The translations under genes and the position numbers were made by a program. The notes under the pieces were generated by a model. The model did not search any database. It was not told where the DNA came from and worked only from the letters and a program-made list of their open reading frames with translations. Below, piece by piece: positions 59,927 to 64,000 of a stretch of 64,000 nucleotides of DNA (within the stretch, counting starts at the first letter, position 1; each line of letters starts with the position of its first letter). The DNA comes from CAVZZG01 sp963779685 (GTDB lineage: Bacteria; Actinomycetota; Thermoleophilia; Gaiellales; F1-60-MAGs149), in the NCBI GenBank assembly GCA_963779685.1, contig CAVZZG010000003.1:868001-932000 (forward strand), written 5' to 3'.

Positions 59927-60982
59927 CGGGGCCCCAAGCCCACAGATCTCCGTCACGAGGTCCGGCCAGGCGCCGGGCCGGAGCATCCACCCGGCGTAGG
60001 TGCCGCGGTTGGCGAGGACGGCCGCCGCGATGTCCCGCTCGGGATCGACGAAGCAGAGCGTCCCGGAGGCGCCGAAGTGGGTTCCGGCGGTCGCTGACAG
60101 GGCCGATCCCGTCCAGTGGGGCGACTTGCCGTCGCGGAGCTCGAACCCGAGCGCCCAGTCGGCCACCGGCCAGGTCATGAACGACCCCACCCCACCGGAC
60201 AGCGCGCCGCCCTGGTTGGTGAGCAGCTCCCGGCAGGTTTCCGGCGCCAGCAGGCGCTCACCGCCCCGCAGTACCAGCTGCAGCACGCGCGCGTAGTCCC
60301 GCGCGGACGACCAGCCGCCGGACTGCGGGAGGGGCTGCCCGCGGAACCAGGCGGCGTTGAACAGCGGCACCCCGGCAGCCCAGAGGCCGGCGTCGCGAAC
60401 CCACGCGGCGCCGGGGCCGGACGCAAGCCCGAGCGACAGATCGTCCAGGCCCAGCGGCTCGCAGACGGCCTCGCGCACGTAGTCGGCGATCGGCATGGCG
60501 CTGGCCGCCTCCAGCGCGGCGCCGGCCAGCGCGTAGCCGACGTTGGAGTAGATCCGGCGTTGGCCCGCGGGCGCCTCGGGTGCGATCCGCAGGCACGCCT
60601 CGCGGATCGCGGCCCACGACGCGTCGCCGGCGACGCCCAGGGAGCCCGCTCCGCTGCCCTCGGGGAGCCCGGAGTAGTGGGCGAGCACGCCGCGGAGGGT
60701 CAGCTGGCCCGCGGCCGAGGGGAGCAGGTCCGCAAGCGGACGGTCGAGGTCGACGATGCCCTCCTCCACTGCCACCAGCGACGCCATCGCCACCACCGGC
60801 TTGGTCAGCGAGGCCAGCGGGAACCGGGTCGTCGCCGTGACGGGCTCCGAGCCGGCCCGATCGGCGTGACCGGCGTAGTGCTCGAAGCGGACGGCGTCCC
60901 GGTCGCAGGCCACGATCGCGATGCCCGGGACGACCGCCTCGGCGACCAGGCGATCGGCCAGCGCCGCGAGCGTCGTGGTCAT
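59918..60982 (-). CDS. Beta-lactamase-fold serine hydrolase (class C/esterase-like)
   Basis: A 354-residue serine hydrolase of the penicillin-binding-protein/class C beta-lactamase fold, which includes esterases and DD-peptidases. The active-site SLTK is at 58-61, with Tyr-Ser-Asn (near 146) and a later HFGASG element. It has no signal peptide, so it is probably cytoplasmic and more likely an esterase or amidase than a resistance enzyme. The ATG at 60982 overlaps the stop of the HisC-like gene (ATGA). It is the last gene of the RpiR/HisC-like/hydrolase unit. Confidence 0.85.
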   Translation of the reverse strand: MTTTLAALADRLVAEAVVPGIAIVACDRDAVRFEHYAGHADRAGSEPVTATTRFPLASLTKPVVAMASLVAVEEGIVDLDRPLADLLPSAAGQLTLRGVLAHYSGLPEGSGAGSLGVAGDASWAAIREACLRIAPEAPAGQRRIYSNVGYALAGAALEAASAMPIADYVREAVCEPLGLDDLSLGLASGPGAAWVRDAGLWAAGVPLFNAAWFRGQPLPQSGGWSSARDYARVLQLVLRGGERLLAPETCRELLTNQGGALSGGVGSFMTWPVADWALGFELRDGKSPHWTGSALSATAGTHFGASGTLCFVDPERDIAAAVLANRGTYAGWMLRPGAWPDLVTEICGLGAPSR

Positions 60983-62052
60983 CCCAGCGCGGCCACGATC
61001 GCCGCGTGCACGCGATCCTCGTCCGCCAGGGCGGGCACGCCGATCCGGACCCGCGTCGGATCGCCGAACGGCGTGATCACGCGCACCACGATGCCGAGCT
61101 CGGCGAGGCGGGCCGCGAAGTTGTCGGCATCCGGCGGCAGGGCGCAGACGAAGTTGGCCCGGGAGTCGTAGCAGGGCGCGCCGTGGGCCGCGAGCAGGGT
61201 CATGAGCCGGCCACGGACCTCGGCGTTCTCGCGCACCCGCCGGGCCACCTCGTCGGCGTCGTCGAGCGCCGCCAGCGCGGCGTGGAACGCGATCGCCGAG
61301 ACCTCGAACGTGTCCTGGGCCGTCCGCGCGACCATCCGCAGGGCCGGGGACATGACGGCGTAGCCGATGCGCGCCCCGGCCAGGCCCCACGCCTTGGAGA
61401 ACGTCCGCAGCACCGCCACCTCGGCGCCTTCCCGGAAGAGGTCGACCCCGCTCACGGCCGGGTCGCCGTACTCGAAATACGCCTCGTCGATCACGACCAG
61501 CGCCGTCTTCGACGCCTCGGCGACGAACTCGCGCATGCCGTCGACGACCTGGCGCCCGGTCGGGTTCGCCGGCGTGGCGAGCACCACGAGCCGCGCACTC
61601 CGGGCGGCCTCGAGCAACCCGTCGAGGTCGTCCGATCCGTCGCCGCGCACCGCCACGGGTACCGGCACCGCGCCCACCCGACTGGACGCCCACGGGTAGG
61701 TCGGGAAGCCGGGCCAGGAGTAGGCCACGCGGTCGCCGGGCCCCGCGGTGATGCGGATCAGGAGGCTTCCGAGCGTGTTCGATCCCGGCCCGAACAACAC
61801 GGAGTCCTGGCTCACGCCCAGCTTCGAGGCCATCGCGCTGCGGAGGCCGTAGCCGGACTCGGCGTCGGGGTAGCGGTTGAGAGCGCCGGCGTGCCGCCGG
61901 ATCGCCTCGAGCGACGAGGGAGTCGGCCCGTAGGGGCCCTCGTTGAGGTCGAGGCGGAGCGCGCCTGCCGGCGGCTCGCCGATGGGAAAGGTCTCGATGT
62001 CCCGCAGCCAGGGGTGGACGTGCCGGAGGATCGGGTCTCGGGAGTCGGCCAC
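60979..62052 (-). CDS. HisC-like PLP aminotransferase
   Basis: A 357-residue fold-type I pyridoxal-phosphate enzyme closest to histidinol-phosphate aminotransferases. The Schiff-base Lys220 is in TFSKAWGLAGARIGY. ANPTGR, DEAYFEYG and RTFSKAWG complete the signature. The GTG start at 62052 lies 4 nt after the stop of the RpiR-type gene. Neighbours are not histidine genes, so another substrate such as a phenylalanine- or amino-sugar-type amine acceptor is possible. Confidence 0.85.
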   Translation of the reverse strand: MADSRDPILRHVHPWLRDIETFPIGEPPAGALRLDLNEGPYGPTPSSLEAIRRHAGALNRYPDAESGYGLRSAMASKLGVSQDSVLFGPGSNTLGSLLIRITAGPGDRVAYSWPGFPTYPWASSRVGAVPVPVAVRGDGSDDLDGLLEAARSARLVVLATPANPTGRQVVDGMREFVAEASKTALVVIDEAYFEYGDPAVSGVDLFREGAEVAVLRTFSKAWGLAGARIGYAVMSPALRMVARTAQDTFEVSAIAFHAALAALDDADEVARRVRENAEVRGRLMTLLAAHGAPCYDSRANFVCALPPDADNFAARLAELGIVVRVITPFGDPTRVRIGVPALADEDRVHAAIVAALG

Positions 62053-62056
62053 GGCG

Positions 62057-62899
62057 TCAGTATGTCCCGAACCGGCCCCAGACGCGCTCGGCCTCGCCGC
62101 GACGGCGGCGTGCGCGCTCGGGGTCGCGCTCGACGAGGGCCGCGACCAGCCCCTCGAGCAGGAAGACGCCCGGCACCGCGGTCGGGAACGGCGTGGGCGC
62201 GTCGTCCGCGCACTGCAGCACGACCTGCGCGTACTCCGCCGCCGGCGCGGCCGGCGAGTCCGTGACGAGCACGACGGCGGCGCCTGCCTCCCGGAAGTAG
62301 CGGACGACCTCGGTCGTGAGCTTCGCGTACCGGCGGAAGGTGACGGCGAGCAGCCGGTCGTCGGGGCCGATGTCGAGGAGGTGATCCGCGATGGCGCTCT
62401 CCCCCGCCTCGATGCGCACCACCCGGGGCAGCAGCGGGTTGAGGAGGAAGTAGGCGTACTCGGCCACGGCGGCGGACGCGCGCTGGCCGAAGACGTGCAG
62501 CGCGCCGCGGTCGGTGTCGAGGGCCGCCGCCGCATGCTCGATGGCCTCGGCGCCCGTCTCCGACATCGACCGATCGAGATCGGCGAGGACGGCGTCGTAG
62601 AGGCGCTGCACCAGCCCCGCCGCGGCCCACCGCTGATCGCCCGCGGGCTCCTGGAGCCGGCGCCTGACCTCGGCCTCGAGCAGGTCCTGCAGGCCGCCGT
62701 ACCCGCCCAGGCCCAGCCGCATGCCGAACCGCACCAGCGCCGCCTTCGAGACGCCGATGGCGCGGGAGACCTCCTCGGCGGACGCGAATGCCGCCTCCTC
62801 CGCGTGCGCGAGGAGGTACGCGGCGATCAGGCGATCGTTGCCCGTCAGCTGACGGTCGCGGGAGGCGATCCGGGCTGCGAGCTCGGCTGGGGCGTCCAC
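62057..62899 (-). CDS. MurR/RpiR-family transcriptional regulator
   Basis: A 280-residue regulator. The N-terminal helix-turn-helix (about 1-77, ASAEEVSRAIGVSKAALVRFG) is followed by a SIS domain (about 115-250) that usually binds a phosphosugar. The GTG at 62899 is preferred because a TACCCT hexamer ends 7 nt upstream, suggesting a leaderless start. It heads an operon with the HisC-like and hydrolase genes and probably controls them in response to a sugar phosphate. Confidence 0.83.
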   Translation of the reverse strand: MDAPAELAARIASRDRQLTGNDRLIAAYLLAHAEEAAFASAEEVSRAIGVSKAALVRFGMRLGLGGYGGLQDLLEAEVRRRLQEPAGDQRWAAAGLVQRLYDAVLADLDRSMSETGAEAIEHAAAALDTDRGALHVFGQRASAAVAEYAYFLLNPLLPRVVRIEAGESAIADHLLDIGPDDRLLAVTFRRYAKLTTEVVRYFREAGAAVVLVTDSPAAPAAEYAQVVLQCADDAPTPFPTAVPGVFLLEGLVAALVERDPERARRRRGEAERVWGRFGTY

Positions 62900-62965
62900 T
62901 GGCCCGAGGGTACACGAAGAATCCAGGTTCAAGCCGGACCGCCACAGGCCGATAGCAGGACGAGG

Positions 62966-63265
62966 ATGCGTTCCACGACGCCGCCCCTGCCCGCACCGGT
63001 TCGGGCCACGCGGCCGCCGGCACCGCCCGCCCCGCGGGCCCCCCGGCGACCACGCTCCCGGCCGCGCCCGCCGCGCGGCTCGCTGGCGGCCACCGGCTTC
63101 CTGGCGGCTGCGGCCCTGGCCGGCTTCGCCTACCTCGGCTACGCGATGTATCCGGCGCCCGGACCGAGCCCTCTCCGCGCCCCCGTAGCGCAGGCCCTGG
63201 GCGGCGCCTGCGTGTTCCACCCGGCGATCTGCAGGGCGTCGGTTCGGATACCATCCGCCCCCTGA
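62966..63265 (+). CDS. Short Pro-rich membrane ORF coupled to trpS
   Basis: A 99-residue ORF. The first 45 residues are basic and rich in Pro and Arg. One transmembrane segment (about 45-62, AATGFLAAAALAGFAYLGYA) follows, then a short tail. The ATG has an AGGACGAGG ribosome binding site, and the stop overlaps the trpS start in a TGATG arrangement, which supports translation. No homolog is known to me. It may be a real small membrane protein or a chance frame in GC-rich DNA. Confidence 0.45.
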   Translation: MRSTTPPLPAPVRATRPPAPPAPRAPRRPRSRPRPPRGSLAATGFLAAAALAGFAYLGYAMYPAPGPSPLRAPVAQALGGACVFHPAICRASVRIPSAP

Positions 63266-64000
63266 TGGCCCGCGTCTTCTCCGGCGTCCAGCCCACCGGC
63301 GACGCTCACCTCGGCAATCTCATGGGCGCGTTCCGGCACTGGGTCACCGACCAGGACGAGCACGAGTGCCTCTACTGCGTCGTCGACCTCCACTCCATCA
63401 CGGTCGACTTCGACCCGGGCGAGCTCCGCGCGGCGACGCTCAGGCTGGCGACGCTGCTGCTCGCCACCGGCATCGACCCCGAGCGCGCGTTCCTGTTCGT
63501 GCAGAGCCATGTCGCGAGCGAGCACTGCGAGCTGCAGTGGGTGCTCAACTGCGTCGCCACGATGGGCGAGCTCGGGCGCATGACCCAGTTCAAGACCAAG
63601 TCCACCGGTCGCGACTCGGTCTCCGTCGGCCTGTTCGACTACCCGGTGCTGCAGGCGGCGGACGTCCTCCTCTACCAGGGCGAGCGGGTGCCGGTCGGCG
63701 ACGACCAGCGCCAGCACCTCGAGTTGATGCGCGATCTCGCGATCCGCTTCAACAGCCGGTTCGGGGCCACGTTCGCCGTCCCGGAGGTGTCGATACCACG
63801 GGTCGGCGGCCGCATCATGGACCTCCAGCAGCCGGATCGGAAGATGTCGAAGACGGATGGCACCGAGCTCGGGACCATCTGGGTTCTGGACGAGCCGGCG
63901 CGGATCACCCGGAAGGTCATGTCGGCCGTGACCGACTCGGGCTCGGAGGTGCGCGCCGACCCGGCGGCCAAGCCGGGCGTGACGGCCCTGCTCGAGATCC
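63265..64000 (+). CDS. trpS: Tryptophanyl-tRNA synthetase, C-terminus outside the window
   Basis: A class I synthetase charging tRNA-Trp. The first 245 residues of about 330 are inside the window. The HIGH-like motif is HLGN (15-18, in GDAHLGNL), the KMSKS motif is KMSKT (193-197), and the GDDQRQHLELMRDLA element that recognises tryptophan is present. The ATG at 63265 overlaps the stop of the small upstream ORF, so translation may be coupled. The family is secure; the remainder lies beyond the window end. Confidence 0.95.
   Translation, partial: MARVFSGVQPTGDAHLGNLMGAFRHWVTDQDEHECLYCVVDLHSITVDFDPGELRAATLRLATLLLATGIDPERAFLFVQSHVASEHCELQWVLNCVATMGELGRMTQFKTKSTGRDSVSVGLFDYPVLQAADVLLYQGERVPVGDDQRQHLELMRDLAIRFNSRFGATFAVPEVSIPRVGGRIMDLQQPDRKMSKTDGTELGTIWVLDEPARITRKVMSAVTDSGSEVRADPAAKPGVTALLEI

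Overview
The window is 64 kb of very GC-rich, densely packed bacterial chromosome. Gene content points to a high-GC actinobacterium, most likely class Thermoleophilia (Solirubrobacterales/Gaiellales). This rests on family knowledge: an F420/deazaflavin-type nitroreductase, a dapA-RNase J pair, a GSI-alpha type glutamine synthetase, an isoleucyl-tRNA synthetase with non-canonical HIGH and KMSKS motifs, and very large exported proteins built from W-x-x-D/N-G type Ig-like repeats. I see no phage, plasmid, insertion sequence or CRISPR array.

Layout. 1-3054 (minus): tig-clpP-clpX, with clpX cut by the window edge. 3091-10143 (minus): an orphan OmpR-type regulator, a GT39-like membrane glycosyltransferase, a PAS/GGDEF/EAL protein and an HtrA-type protease. 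10304-13795 (plus): a deazaflavin oxidoreductase, an exported AMIN-like protein and a Tat-exported multicopper oxidase, interleaved with tRNA-Leu(UAG) and followed by tRNA-Arg(UCG). 13969-24207 (minus): nine genes with gaps of at most 34 nt or overlaps, in transcription order dapA, RNase J, HMG-CoA-lyase-like, hypothetical, ftsK, small membrane protein, a divergent FtsH-like protease, a membrane-anchored unknown and a small HExxH protein. 24560-31120 (plus): two giant paralogous secreted Ig-repeat proteins. 31161-35935 (minus): rpsO-pnp-M16 peptidase-dapB. 36065-38010 (plus): a DapA-family gene with a frameshift and a proline-racemase-family gene. 38213-43106 (minus): a frameshifted MMPL transporter, glnA and a PIG-V-like mannosyltransferase, then tRNA-Leu(CAA). 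43362-46913 (plus): a PAS/GGDEF/HD-GYP protein. 46888-52325 (minus): a glycine-rich exported protein, then fused ureAB, ureC and glycerate kinase with 4-nt overlaps and no nickel-insertion genes. 52461-56034: mscL (plus) and ileS (minus), convergent. 56268-59872: two further exported proteins around a 55-residue ORF. 59918-62899 (minus): RpiR regulator, HisC-like aminotransferase and beta-lactamase-fold hydrolase. 62966-64000 (plus): a short membrane ORF coupled to trpS, which is cut by the window edge.

Themes. Proteostasis and envelope quality control recur (trigger factor, ClpXP, HtrA, M16, the FtsH-like cassette). Two large multi-PAS proteins make and break cyclic di-GMP. At least six exported Ig- or repeat-type proteins suggest heavy investment in the cell surface. 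Several genes look leaderless: a -10-like hexamer ends about 6 nt before the start codon, and the two giant paralogs share an identical promoter layout.

The strongest candidates for something undescribed are the FtsH-like/anchored-partner/HExxH cassette (13969-17542), the accessory-less urease with an altered flap coupled to glycerate kinase (46888-50353), and the shared promoter architecture of the giant surface proteins. All functions are inferred from reading motifs; nothing was searched or computed.
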